Positions 24,767 through 33,144 of a stretch of DNA of 64,000 nt are shown in pieces (within the stretch, counting starts at the first letter, position 1; every line of letters begins with the position of its first letter). This stretch comes from ZC4RG30 sp964417875 (lineage in GTDB: Bacteria > Pseudomonadota > Gammaproteobacteria > Steroidobacterales > Steroidobacteraceae). The notes beneath the pieces were generated by a model, which did not search any database, had not been told where the DNA came from, and worked only from the letters and a program-made list of their open reading frames with translations. The translations under genes and the position numbers were made by a program. The stretch spans positions 97,963 through 161,962 of the forward strand of contig CAYQJU010000001.1 of assembly GCA_964417875.1 (NCBI GenBank), in the 5' to 3' direction.

Positions 24767-26644
24767 ATGCCGATCCGTTCCGCCATCGCTGCCGCAATGC
24801 TGCTGGCCATGGGCCTGCTGCCGGCGCAGGCGGCGGAGCCGGACAAGCTGCCGGTCACCAGGGTGCAGGACCTTCACTATGGCGATGTGCTGTTCACCAC
24901 TTTCGTCGGCGACGACTTCGAAGCGTTGACGCGGCTGGAAGCCTATTCGAGCTGGAACCTGATGCCGCATCACCGCGGCGAGGCCGAACTGCTTGCCGGC
25001 GGACTGTACCTGCAGCTGGGCATGCACAACGAGGCCGGCCGGCGCTTCGAGTCGCTGTTGACCGGCGACATCCCGGCCAGCGTCAAGTCGCGCGCGTGGT
25101 TCTACCTGGCCAAGGTCTGGTATGCGCGCGGTTACCACCAGCGCGCGCTGGATGCGCTGGCGCGCATTGCCGGCGCGCTGGATCCGGCCGAGGCGGCCGA
25201 GCGTGTGCACTTGCAGGCCAATGCGCTGATGCACCTGCAGCGCTACGACGAGGCCATCGCAGCGCTGTCGCAGTGGAAAAGCAGCAGCAGCTGGCTGCAG
25301 TTCGCGCGCTTCAACCTGGGTGTGGCGCTGGTGCGCAGCGGAAGGCTCGACGAAGGCGCCCGCTGGCTCGATCAGGTCGGTGGCATCGTGACCAGCAGCG
25401 AAGAGCTGCTCGCCCTGCGCGACAAGGCCAACCTCGCGCTGGGATTCGCCTGGCTGCAGCAGGGCCAGCCGGACACCGCATCGCCCTTCCTGCTGCGCGT
25501 GCGGCTGAACGGCCCGCAGTCCTCGCGCGCGCTGCTCGGCCTGGGCTGGGCGCTGGCCGCCACCGGCCGTCATGAGGAAGCGCTCACGCCGTGGCTCGCG
25601 CTGCATGATCGCAACCTGCTCGATGCCGCCGTGCAGGAGTCCTGGCTTGCCGTGCCGCATGCCTTCGCGCAGCTGGGGGCGCATGGCCAGGCGGCGAGCC
25701 ATTACGAGGCGGCGCTCGAGTCCTTCGCCAGTGAGCGCGGCAACATCGATGCCGCCATCGCGCGCATCCGCGAAGGCAGCCTGATGCGCCAGCTGGTCGG
25801 CGCCGAGGATGCCGTCTCGCCACAGCGTGGCTGGTTCTGGCAGCTCACCGAGCTGCCGGATGCGCCCGAGTCCCGCTACCTGTATCCGGTGCTGGCCGGC
25901 CATGACTTCCAGGAAGGACTGAAGAACTATCGCGACCTGGCCTACCTCGGCTCCACGCTGGCGCGCTGGGACGAGAACATGGCCGTGTACGGCGACATGA
26001 TCGATGCGCGCGAGGCCGCCTATGCCGGGCGCACCCCGCGCGTGGATGGCCTGCTGTCCAGCGGTGCCCTGACGGATGCCGAAGCACGGCGCAGGATCGC
26101 GCAGGGACGCTTCAACGACATCGTCAACACCGGCGATGTGGCCGCGCTGGGCACGCCGGAGCAGCGCGGGCAGTGGCAGCGCATCCTCGACATCGAGGCC
26201 GGGCTCGCCGCAGCGCCAGATGACGCGGCCACACCGGCTGCGCGCGAGAAGCTGGCGCTGATCAAGGGCGCGCTGTACTGGGACCTTCACCAGGCCTTCC
26301 GCGAGCGTCTCTACCAGCAGCGGCGCGGGCTGCGCGAGCTGGACCGTGCGCTGGAAGAGGCCAACACGCGCTGGCTGCGGCTGCAGGACGCGCGTGCATC
26401 GGCACCGGTGACCACCGGCGACCATGCCGCGCGCATCGATGCGCTCACGCAGCGCATGACCGCATTGCGCAATCGACTGGCCGCTGCGGCACAGGCGCAG
26501 CAGCAATTGCTGGCCGACATCGCCGTGCAGGAGCTGCAGGCGCAGCGCGATCGCCTGGCCGACTACGAGATCCAGGCCCGCTTCTCGCTGGCGGCGATCC
26601 ATGACCGCGCGGCCGAACTGCCGGCGCAGCAGGGCGCGCCGTGA
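24767..26644 (+). CDS. Periplasmic TPR-repeat protein, 625 aa
   Basis: Signal peptide (IAAAMLLAMGLLPAQAA), then about ten TPR-type helix pairs (GGLYLQLGMHNEAGRRFESLL, AWFYLAKVWYARGYHQRALDALARI, ANALMHLQRYDEAIAALSQW, LGLGWALAATGRHEEALTPWLAL). The C-terminal 150 residues form a likely coiled coil rich in Arg, Glu and Gln (ALTQRMTALRNRLAAAAQAQQQ). TPR proteins scaffold complexes; with the TolQ/R-type genes downstream it is probably a periplasmic strut of the motor. The stop overlaps the next GTG start. Confidence 0.88.
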   Translation: MPIRSAIAAAMLLAMGLLPAQAAEPDKLPVTRVQDLHYGDVLFTTFVGDDFEALTRLEAYSSWNLMPHHRGEAELLAGGLYLQLGMHNEAGRRFESLLTGDIPASVKSRAWFYLAKVWYARGYHQRALDALARIAGALDPAEAAERVHLQANALMHLQRYDEAIAALSQWKSSSSWLQFARFNLGVALVRSGRLDEGARWLDQVGGIVTSSEELLALRDKANLALGFAWLQQGQPDTASPFLLRVRLNGPQSSRALLGLGWALAATGRHEEALTPWLALHDRNLLDAAVQESWLAVPHAFAQLGAHGQAASHYEAALESFASERGNIDAAIARIREGSLMRQLVGAEDAVSPQRGWFWQLTELPDAPESRYLYPVLAGHDFQEGLKNYRDLAYLGSTLARWDENMAVYGDMIDAREAAYAGRTPRVDGLLSSGALTDAEARRRIAQGRFNDIVNTGDVAALGTPEQRGQWQRILDIEAGLAAAPDDAATPAAREKLALIKGALYWDLHQAFRERLYQQRRGLRELDRALEEANTRWLRLQDARASAPVTTGDHAARIDALTQRMTALRNRLAAAAQAQQQLLADIAVQELQAQRDRLADYEIQARFSLAAIHDRAAELPAQQGAP

Positions 26645-29600
26645 GCCTGCGCCGCGCGCTGCGCGCATCGACGCTGCTGGTGGCGGCGCTGGCCACCGGC
26701 TTCACTCAAGCGGCCGACCGCGCCCGCGAACCCACGCTGCAGGATCTGCCCCGGCGGCAGGTGGAGATCCGCCGCGACCGTCCTTCGGATGCGAGTGCCG
26801 GCAAGGCCGCGGAGAACTACCGCCGCTTCCTCGAGCTGGAGAACGCCGATCCTGCGCTGCGCGCCGAGGCACTGCGCCGCCTGGGCGACCTGTCGCTGGA
26901 TGCCGGCGAGGCCGAGCGCATGGATGCGGAGGTGTCGCGCATCGATGCCGGCGGCGCCGAGGCCATCCGCCTTTACACGCAGCGCCTGGCCGCGCATCCG
27001 GATGCGCCGGGCAATGACCAGGTGCTCTACCAGCTGGCGCGTGCCTACGAAACCACCGGGCAGCCGTCGCAGGCGCTGGCCACACTGGATGAATTCGTGC
27101 GCCGCTACCCGGATTCGCCGCGCATCGCCGAGGTGCAATTCCGCCGCGGCGAGCTGCTGTTCTCCGCGCGCGACTATCGTGCCGCCGAGGCAGCCTATAC
27201 CGAGGTGACCCGCCGCGGTCCCGGTGACTTCTACCAGCAGGGCCTCTACAAGCAGGGCTGGTCGCTGTTCAAGCAGGGCGCGAACGACGAGAGCCTGCCG
27301 GTGTTTGCGCGCCTGCTCGACCTGCGCCTGCGCGATGCCAGCGCGCCGCAGGGCTTCCGTCCGCCCGACAGCCTGCCGCGCGCCGAGCGCGAGATCACCG
27401 ACGACACGCTGCGCGCAATGACGCTGGTGTTCACCTATCACGAGGACGTCGAGCCGCTGAACCGCCTTGTCGACCAGCTCGGCCGTCCCCCCTATGCCTC
27501 GCTGCTGTATGCACGGCTGGGCGACCTGCACGTGGAGAAGGAGCGCTTCCAGGACGCCGCCACCGCCTATCGCGCCTATGTGGCGCGCCAGCCCAACAGC
27601 GAGTTCGCGCCGGGGCTGTCGACGCGCGCCATCGAAGCCTACAACCGCGGCGGATTCGCGCAGCTGGTGCTCGAGGGCAAGCGCGAATACGTGGAGCACT
27701 ACAACATCGGCACCGCGTTCTGGCAGGGCCGCAACCGCGCCGACTATCCCGGCGTCGTCGCGCAGCTGAAGACCCACCTGACCGATCTTGCCGCCTACCA
27801 CCACGCCGAGGCGCAGAAGAGCCGCAGCAACCAGCAGTTCGCGCAGGCGGCACACTGGTATCGCCTGCAGGTGCAGTCCTTCCCGGACGACGCCGACACC
27901 GCGCAGGTGAATTTCCGGCTCGCCGATGTGCTGTATGAATCCGGCCGGTTTGCCGAGGCCGTCGACGAATACGAGCGCAGCGCCTATGCCTATGCCATTG
28001 GCCCGGATTCGGCGCGCGCCGGCTATGCCGCGCTGTCCGCCTACCAGCAGCAGCAGGCGCTGCTGCCCGAGGCGGAAAAGCCCGCGTGGAGTCTGCGCGC
28101 CACCGAGTCTGGCGTGCGCTTCGGACAGAGTTTTCCGGAACATCCCGACAGCGCCGGCGTGCTGACACGCGCGCTGGAAGATCTCTACAAGGCCGGCCAG
28201 CTGCCGCGCGCCATCGAGGTGGCCGGCGTGCTGCTGGCGCGCCAGCCCCCCGCGACCGATGCGCAGCGGCGCATTGCCCACAGCGTCACCGGCCAGGCCC
28301 GCTTCGACCAGGGCGATTTCGCCGCGGCTGAAACCGCCTGGCTGCAGGCGCGTGCGGTGGCCGGCAGCGAAGCCGATGAGTACCGTGACCTCAGCGAGCT
28401 CCTCTCCATCGCCGTGTACCGCCAGGCCGAGGCACGCCGTGCGGCGGGTGACCAGGCCGGAGCGGTGGATGACTTCCTGCGCGTGGCGCTGGTGGCGCCG
28501 GGTGCACCGGCGGTCGAGACAGCGCGCTATGACGCGGCCGCCGAGCTGATCAAGCTGGAAGCCTGGCCGCGCGCCATCGAGGTGCTCGAGGCCTTCCGCC
28601 GCGACTATCCGCAGAGTCCGCAGCAGAGCGATGTGACCGCGAAGCTGGCCGTTGCCTACATGCAGGCCGGGCAGGGCGATGCCGCCGCGGCGGAATTCGA
28701 GCGCATCGCCTCCGCCCCGGACCAGCCGCCCGAGGTACGACTGGAAGCGCTGGAGTTGGCCGCGGAACAATATGAGAACGGCGGCAACATGGCTCGCGCC
28801 GTGCCGCTGCTGGAACGTCTGGTCGCTGAGTTCCCGACGCCGATTGCCGCGCGCATCGAGACGCGCCAGAAGCTGGCCGCGCATGCCGAGGCCAATGGCG
28901 ATGCGGCACGTCTGGCGCACTGGCAGCGCGAGATCGTCAAGGCGGATGCCGCGGCTGGCGAGGCGCGCACCGACCGCACGCGCTATCTGGCGGCCAGGGC
29001 CAGCCTGTCGCTGGCGCAGCCCATGCGCGATGCATTCCGCGCCGTGCGCCTGACCGCACCGCTGAACCGCTCGCTGCCGGACAAGCGCAAGGCGCTGGAG
29101 ACCGCGCTGGCCGCCTACCAGGCCGCTGCCGCCTATAACGTGGCCGAAGTGACCACGCGCGCCAGCTTCGAGATCGCCGAGCTGTATCGCCAGCTGGGCG
29201 CCGACATCATGGGCTCCGAGCCTCCGCGCGGCATGGACGCAGACACGCTGGAGCAGTACACCCTGCTGCTCGAGGACGAGGCGCTGCAGTTCGAGGAGCG
29301 CGCCATCGAGCTGCACGAGGCCAATGCGCAGCGTGCCTACGAAGGCCTGTATGACGATGGCGTGAAGGCCAGCTTCGGGGCGCTGGCGGGACTGGTGCCG
29401 GCGCGCTATGGCAAGACCGAGCTCTCCCAGCCCTTCGGCATCGAGCTTGCGTTGCCGGAAGAGGCTGCGCCGTCCTACCGGCTGGGTGCGCAGCAGCGGG
29501 ATGCCGGTGACCTGGCTGCCGCCGCCGAGGCCTTCGCCGATGCGGCCCGATTCGCACCGCTGAGCCCGGCGCCATTGAACGAGCTGGGACTGGTCCTGCG

Positions 29601-29943
29601 GCAACTGGGTCAATTCGATGCCGCAGCGGACACCTATGCCATGGCGCTGGCGCGGGCTCCGGACCATGCGCCGACGCTGCGCAACCTTGGTGTACTGCGC
29701 GATCTGTACCTGGACGATCCCGCCGGTGCGATCGAACCCTATGAGCGCTACCAGGCCATCACCGGCGAGGAGCGGCCGGTGTCCAGCTGGATTGCCGATG
29801 TGCGTCGGCGCTCGGGCATTCCCGCGCCGCCGCCGCCTGCACCCGCCGATGCGGTGCCGGATGCGCAAGCCGGGGCCGGTGCCGACGCCAGTCCTGACGT
29901 TTCCGAACCGCCGGAACCTCCGGCAGCGAGCCTGATCCCATGA
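26641..29943 (+). CDS. Giant periplasmic TPR-repeat protein, 1100 aa
   Basis: GTG start overlapping the previous stop (GTGA). Signal peptide (ALRASTLLVAALATGFTQAA), then TPR-like repeats along the whole length (VLYQLARAYETTGQPSQALATLDEFVRRYP, RLADVLYESGRFAEAVDEYERSAYAY, NELGLVLRQLGQFDAAADTYAMAL). It ends in a Pro/Ala-rich tail. Very long TPR proteins of this kind accompany TolQ/TolR/AgmX genes in the myxobacterial gliding and secretion machinery (AgmU/GltD-like); similarity is by architecture only. A long ORF on the other strand (26563-30180) is a GC-rich shadow of this gene. Confidence 0.88.
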   Translation: MSLRRALRASTLLVAALATGFTQAADRAREPTLQDLPRRQVEIRRDRPSDASAGKAAENYRRFLELENADPALRAEALRRLGDLSLDAGEAERMDAEVSRIDAGGAEAIRLYTQRLAAHPDAPGNDQVLYQLARAYETTGQPSQALATLDEFVRRYPDSPRIAEVQFRRGELLFSARDYRAAEAAYTEVTRRGPGDFYQQGLYKQGWSLFKQGANDESLPVFARLLDLRLRDASAPQGFRPPDSLPRAEREITDDTLRAMTLVFTYHEDVEPLNRLVDQLGRPPYASLLYARLGDLHVEKERFQDAATAYRAYVARQPNSEFAPGLSTRAIEAYNRGGFAQLVLEGKREYVEHYNIGTAFWQGRNRADYPGVVAQLKTHLTDLAAYHHAEAQKSRSNQQFAQAAHWYRLQVQSFPDDADTAQVNFRLADVLYESGRFAEAVDEYERSAYAYAIGPDSARAGYAALSAYQQQQALLPEAEKPAWSLRATESGVRFGQSFPEHPDSAGVLTRALEDLYKAGQLPRAIEVAGVLLARQPPATDAQRRIAHSVTGQARFDQGDFAAAETAWLQARAVAGSEADEYRDLSELLSIAVYRQAEARRAAGDQAGAVDDFLRVALVAPGAPAVETARYDAAAELIKLEAWPRAIEVLEAFRRDYPQSPQQSDVTAKLAVAYMQAGQGDAAAAEFERIASAPDQPPEVRLEALELAAEQYENGGNMARAVPLLERLVAEFPTPIAARIETRQKLAAHAEANGDAARLAHWQREIVKADAAAGEARTDRTRYLAARASLSLAQPMRDAFRAVRLTAPLNRSLPDKRKALETALAAYQAAAAYNVAEVTTRASFEIAELYRQLGADIMGSEPPRGMDADTLEQYTLLLEDEALQFEERAIELHEANAQRAYEGLYDDGVKASFGALAGLVPARYGKTELSQPFGIELALPEEAAPSYRLGAQQRDAGDLAAAAEAFADAARFAPLSPAPLNELGLVLRQLGQFDAAADTYAMALARAPDHAPTLRNLGVLRDLYLDDPAGAIEPYERYQAITGEERPVSSWIADVRRRSGIPAPPPPAPADAVPDAQAGAGADASPDVSEPPEPPAASLIP

Positions 29944-30425
29944 GACGCAGCGCATGCTTGATGGCCGTCCTCCTTGCAATGACGAGCGTGCGAGCCGCCG
30001 AACCTGCGCGCGTTCCCGATCGCGCCAGCGATGCCGAACCGGCCGTGCAGACATCGCCCGATCGCACGCCACCGGCCACGCCATCCAGCGCGCCGGCGCC
30101 GCAGTCGGCACCTGCAGCTGGTTCCTCGCCATCTGCGCCGCCGGCCGCCGCGGCGCCGGCAAACACGTCTTCCCCGACACCGACTGGCGCCCGCGGCAGT
30201 GCCGATCGCATCGAACTGGACGCCACGCAGATCACCGGCAATGCCGAGCTGCCGCGCGTGCTGTACGTGGTGCCGTGGAAGCGTCCCGAACTTGGCGAGC
30301 TGGGCGGACGCCCGGCGAAGAGCCTGCTCGATGAGGTGCTCGAACCGGTGGACCGTGACGTCTTTCGGCGACAGAACCGCTACTACGAAGCCCTCCGTCC
30401 GGACGGGACGAAGGATCAGCAATAA
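29940..30425 (+). CDS. Small exported Pro/Ala-rich protein
   Basis: 161 residues; ATG overlaps the preceding stop (ATGA). A signal peptide (MRRSACLMAVLLAMTSVRAA) is followed by about 65 residues of Pro/Ala/Ser linker and then a conserved-looking end (DRIELDATQITGNAELPRVLYVVPWKRPELGEL, then LDEVLEPVDRDVFRRQNRYYEAL). The linker suggests it spans periplasmic space while the C-terminal segment docks to a partner. Family not recognised; the operon position between the TPR scaffold and the ExbB gene indicates a motor accessory. Confidence 0.8.
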   Translation: MRRSACLMAVLLAMTSVRAAEPARVPDRASDAEPAVQTSPDRTPPATPSSAPAPQSAPAAGSSPSAPPAAAAPANTSSPTPTGARGSADRIELDATQITGNAELPRVLYVVPWKRPELGELGGRPAKSLLDEVLEPVDRDVFRRQNRYYEALRPDGTKDQQ

Positions 30426-30515
30426 GGCCTGAGAACCAGGTCGCGGCGCAGGTGCCGTGACTGTCTCTAAGGTGAAGGAAGTTCCTGCCCGCGCGGCAGG
30501 GGAGTGGAGACCGAG

Positions 30516-31163
30516 ATGTTCAGCACAATCATCCGTTTCATGCAGGAAGGCGGGGCGTTCATGTACCCCATCGCGCTGGTCCTGCTGCTTGGCCTCGCCA
30601 TCGCCATCGAGCGCTGGCTCTATCTCACGCGCATGCGCATGAGCAACCAGTCGCTGTGGCGAAAGCTCGAACCGCTGCTGGCCTCCGGCAATTTCCGCCA
30701 GGCCGCGCAGCTGTCATCGCAGTCGGCCTCTGCCATCGGGCAGATCCTGAACTATGGCCTGGCGCGCATCCAGGGTACGCGGCGCCGCGACGACATCGAG
30801 AAGGCGATGGACGAGAGCCTGATGGGCATCGTGCCGCGGCTGGAGCGTCGCACGCATTACCTGGCCAGCTTCGCCAATGTCGCGACCTTGCTTGGACTGC
30901 TGGGCACCATCATCGGCCTGATCCAGGCCTTCCAGGCAGTGGGCGCCGCCAATCCGGCCGAGAAGGCCGACCTGCTGTCCGCGTCGATCTCGGTGGCGAT
31001 GAACACCACTGCCTTCGGCCTGATCGTGGCCATCCCGCTGCTGATGATCCATTCGGTGCTGCAGTCGAAGACCACCGCGCTGATCGACAACCTGGAACTG
31101 GCTTCGGTGAAATTCCTGAACTCGGTGACCGAGCGCTCGTCCATCCCGCAGCCGCAGGAGTAG
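30516..31163 (+). CDS. MotA/TolQ/ExbB family proton channel protein
   Basis: 215 residues with three membrane helices: one near the N-terminus (MYPIALVLLLGLAIAIERWLY) and two after a long cytoplasmic loop (FANVATLLGLLGTIIGLIQAF and AMNTTAFGLIVAIPLLMIHSVL), the ExbB/TolQ plan. With two ExbD-type partners it forms a proton-driven stator. GGAGTGGAGA supports ATG 30516. A 90-base gap separates it from the previous gene; read-through or an internal promoter is possible. Downstream genes overlap or nearly overlap. Confidence 0.93.
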   Translation: MFSTIIRFMQEGGAFMYPIALVLLLGLAIAIERWLYLTRMRMSNQSLWRKLEPLLASGNFRQAAQLSSQSASAIGQILNYGLARIQGTRRRDDIEKAMDESLMGIVPRLERRTHYLASFANVATLLGLLGTIIGLIQAFQAVGAANPAEKADLLSASISVAMNTTAFGLIVAIPLLMIHSVLQSKTTALIDNLELASVKFLNSVTERSSIPQPQE

Positions 31164-31167
31164 CCAG

Positions 31168-31659
31168 ATGATCTCGCGCGGCTATCGCGCCAGGCGCCGC
31201 GGCGACGCGGGTGACCTGAACATCACGGCCTTCATGAACCTGATGGTCGTGCTGGTTCCGTTCCTGCTGCTCTCGGCCGTGTTCTCGCGCCTGACCATCC
31301 TGCAGCTGAATCTTCCGGGCGAAGCCACTGCCTCGACCGAGAAGGCGGCGCTGCAGCTGGAAGTCATCATCCGGCCGGCGACCATCGACGTGGCAGACCG
31401 GGGCAGCGGACTGTTGAAGCGCCTGCCCAATGTTGAATCCGGCCATGACTACCAGGGCCTGAACGACTACCTGCAGACAGTGAAATCGCAGTATCCGCAG
31501 GTCACCGACGCCACCATCCTGCTGCAGCCTGAAACGCCCTATGACATCGTCGTGCAGACGATGGACGCCGTGCGCGCGTTCATGTCCACCAGTGGCGCAA
31601 GCGCGCAGATGGCCGAGCTGTTCCCGGACATCTCCATCGGGGATGCGCCCGCATCATGA
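31168..31659 (+). CDS. ExbD/TolR family protein with Asn at the essential membrane position
   Basis: 163 residues: a short cytoplasmic head, one membrane helix (LNITAFMNLMVVLVPFLLLSAVF) and a periplasmic domain. In ExbD/TolR the helix begins P-L-V/I-D, with an Asp required for proton flow; here the position is Asn24 (AFMNLM). The periplasmic part has the QYPQVTDATILLQPETPYDIVVQTMDAVR segment of ExbD proteins. It starts four bases after exbB. Because the next gene encodes an ExbD with the Asp, this copy is probably a structural partner rather than a proton carrier. Confidence 0.92.
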   Translation: MISRGYRARRRGDAGDLNITAFMNLMVVLVPFLLLSAVFSRLTILQLNLPGEATASTEKAALQLEVIIRPATIDVADRGSGLLKRLPNVESGHDYQGLNDYLQTVKSQYPQVTDATILLQPETPYDIVVQTMDAVRAFMSTSGASAQMAELFPDISIGDAPAS

Positions 31660-32177
31660 GTTCAGCGCGCGCCAAACGCATGGAGAAGCACCACAAGCGC
31701 AGCAAGCCTGCCGCGCTGTCGCTGGTGTCGCTGATGGACATCTTCACCATCCTGGTGTTCTTCCTGCTGGTGAACCAGGCCGAGGTCGCCGAACTCGATG
31801 TGCCGCAGAACATCCAGCTGCCCGAGTCGATGGCGATGCAGCCGCCATCGCAGACCGTGGTGGTGATGGTGACGTCCGAGCAGGTGCTGGTGCAGGGTGA
31901 GGCCGTTGCCAGCATCGCGGAGATCGATGCGCAGCCGTCGCTGGTCATCGAGCCGTTGCAGGCCGCACTGAAGCAGCAGTCCGACCGCATGCTGCGCGCC
32001 AGCGCGCAGGCCAGCATTGAGGATCGCGAGATCACCGTGCTGGGCGACAGGTCCGTGCCCTATCGCATCCTGAAGAAGGTGCTGGCCACCTGCACCGCCG
32101 CCGACTACGGCAAGTTGTCGCTGGCCGTGGTGCAGAAGGAAGAGGCGATGAACATGGCCTCCGCGGGCGGCATCTGA
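31656..32177 (+). CDS. ExbD/TolR family protein with intact membrane Asp
   Basis: 173 residues; basic cytoplasmic head (KRMEKHHKRSKPAA), then a membrane helix SLVSLMDIFTILVFFLLVN with the proton-carrying Asp28, then a periplasmic domain ending with VPYRILKKVLATCTAADYGKLSLAVV, the usual ExbD fold end. ATG overlaps the previous stop (ATGA), and its own stop overlaps the next ATG. Together with the Asn variant it forms a heterologous stator pair. Confidence 0.93.
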   Translation: MSSARAKRMEKHHKRSKPAALSLVSLMDIFTILVFFLLVNQAEVAELDVPQNIQLPESMAMQPPSQTVVVMVTSEQVLVQGEAVASIAEIDAQPSLVIEPLQAALKQQSDRMLRASAQASIEDREITVLGDRSVPYRILKKVLATCTAADYGKLSLAVVQKEEAMNMASAGGI

Positions 32178-33106
32178 TGAGCAGCTATCCGCTGGCGCCC
32201 CACTACCGCTCGTTCAGGCTGTGGGACCTGGACTCCGAGCAGGAGCAGCGGTTCCGCAAGCTGTGGATCGGGCTGCTGGTGGCCGGGCTCGTGCTGGCCG
32301 TGCTGTTCTCGCTGATCCAGTTGCCCGAACGCTCCACCCTGGCGCAGCAGACCATTCCGCCGCGGCTGGCGAAGATCGTCATCGAGCGCGAACTGCCACC
32401 ACCGCCCCCGCCACCGCCACCACCGCAGGTGGAGGAGGCGCCACAGGTCGAGCAGCCGCGACCGGAGCCGGTCGTCGAACCCGAGCGTCGCCAGGAGCAG
32501 GCCCGCCGTCGCGCCGAGGCGCAGCTGGCCAATGTGCGCGACGAGCTGGCCAGCATCCGCGAGGCGCTGGCCGATGCACCCGCCGGCGACACGCGCAGCC
32601 TCACCACCGCGGTGGGCTCCGAGGCGCGCTCTGAACGCTCGCTGATCACCTCGCGTGCCGGCACCGGCAGCGCAGGGGTGGTCTCCACCGGCACCAGCCG
32701 CGGGTTCGGCGGTGGCGCCGGTACGCTCGAAGGGCACACCACCGGCACGGTGGAATCCACGGTGGCCAGCACCGCGGCCACCGGCAACGTCAGCCGTGGC
32801 AGCAGCGGCAAGCCCGGCCGCAGTGCCGAGGAGATCGAGCAGGAGTTCGACCGCAACAAGGGTGCGATCTTCGCGCTGTACACGCGCGCGCTGCGCCAGC
32901 AGGCGGACCTGCAGGGCAAGGTGGTGCTGGAATTCACCATCGCGCCGGAAGGCCAGGTCACTGCCTGCCGCGTGGTCTCCAGCGAGCTGGGAGATCCGGA
33001 GCTGGAAGGGCGCATCTGTACGCGCGTGCGCGGCTTCCGCTTCCCGGCGCGCGATGTGGCGCAGGTCACCACCACCAAGCCCATCGAGTTCTTCCCGCAG
33101 GGCTGA
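32177..33106 (+). CDS. AgmX/PglI-type TonB-like energy transducer
   Basis: 309 residues with one inner-membrane helix (LWIGLLVAGLVLAVLFSLIQL, about 29-49), then ten consecutive prolines (about 74-83), a Pro/Glu linker, a Gly/Ser/Thr-rich stretch, and a C-terminal domain (IEQEFDRNKGAIFALYTRALRQQADLQGKVVLEFTIAPEGQVTACRVVSSEL) of the AgmX/PglI/TonB-C type. Such proteins transmit stator energy to periplasmic or outer-membrane partners. As the last gene of the operon it is the probable output arm of the motor; the TPR proteins and barrels of the region are candidate clients. Confidence 0.9.
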   Translation: MSSYPLAPHYRSFRLWDLDSEQEQRFRKLWIGLLVAGLVLAVLFSLIQLPERSTLAQQTIPPRLAKIVIERELPPPPPPPPPPQVEEAPQVEQPRPEPVVEPERRQEQARRRAEAQLANVRDELASIREALADAPAGDTRSLTTAVGSEARSERSLITSRAGTGSAGVVSTGTSRGFGGGAGTLEGHTTGTVESTVASTAATGNVSRGSSGKPGRSAEEIEQEFDRNKGAIFALYTRALRQQADLQGKVVLEFTIAPEGQVTACRVVSSELGDPELEGRICTRVRGFRFPARDVAQVTTTKPIEFFPQG

Positions 33107-33144
33107 AATGACACCCGCGCGGGGGTTGCCTAGAATTCCCCGCC

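Noticed and set aside
26563..30180. 1205-residue ORF on the minus strand opposite the giant TPR gene
   Set aside because: A shadow frame caused by GC-rich codon bias. Its translation lacks domain features and is opposite a coherent TPR protein with signal peptide.
31168..32177. The two ExbD genes as one gene broken by frameshift
   Set aside because: Each has its own start, membrane helix and periplasmic domain; they are different paralogues.
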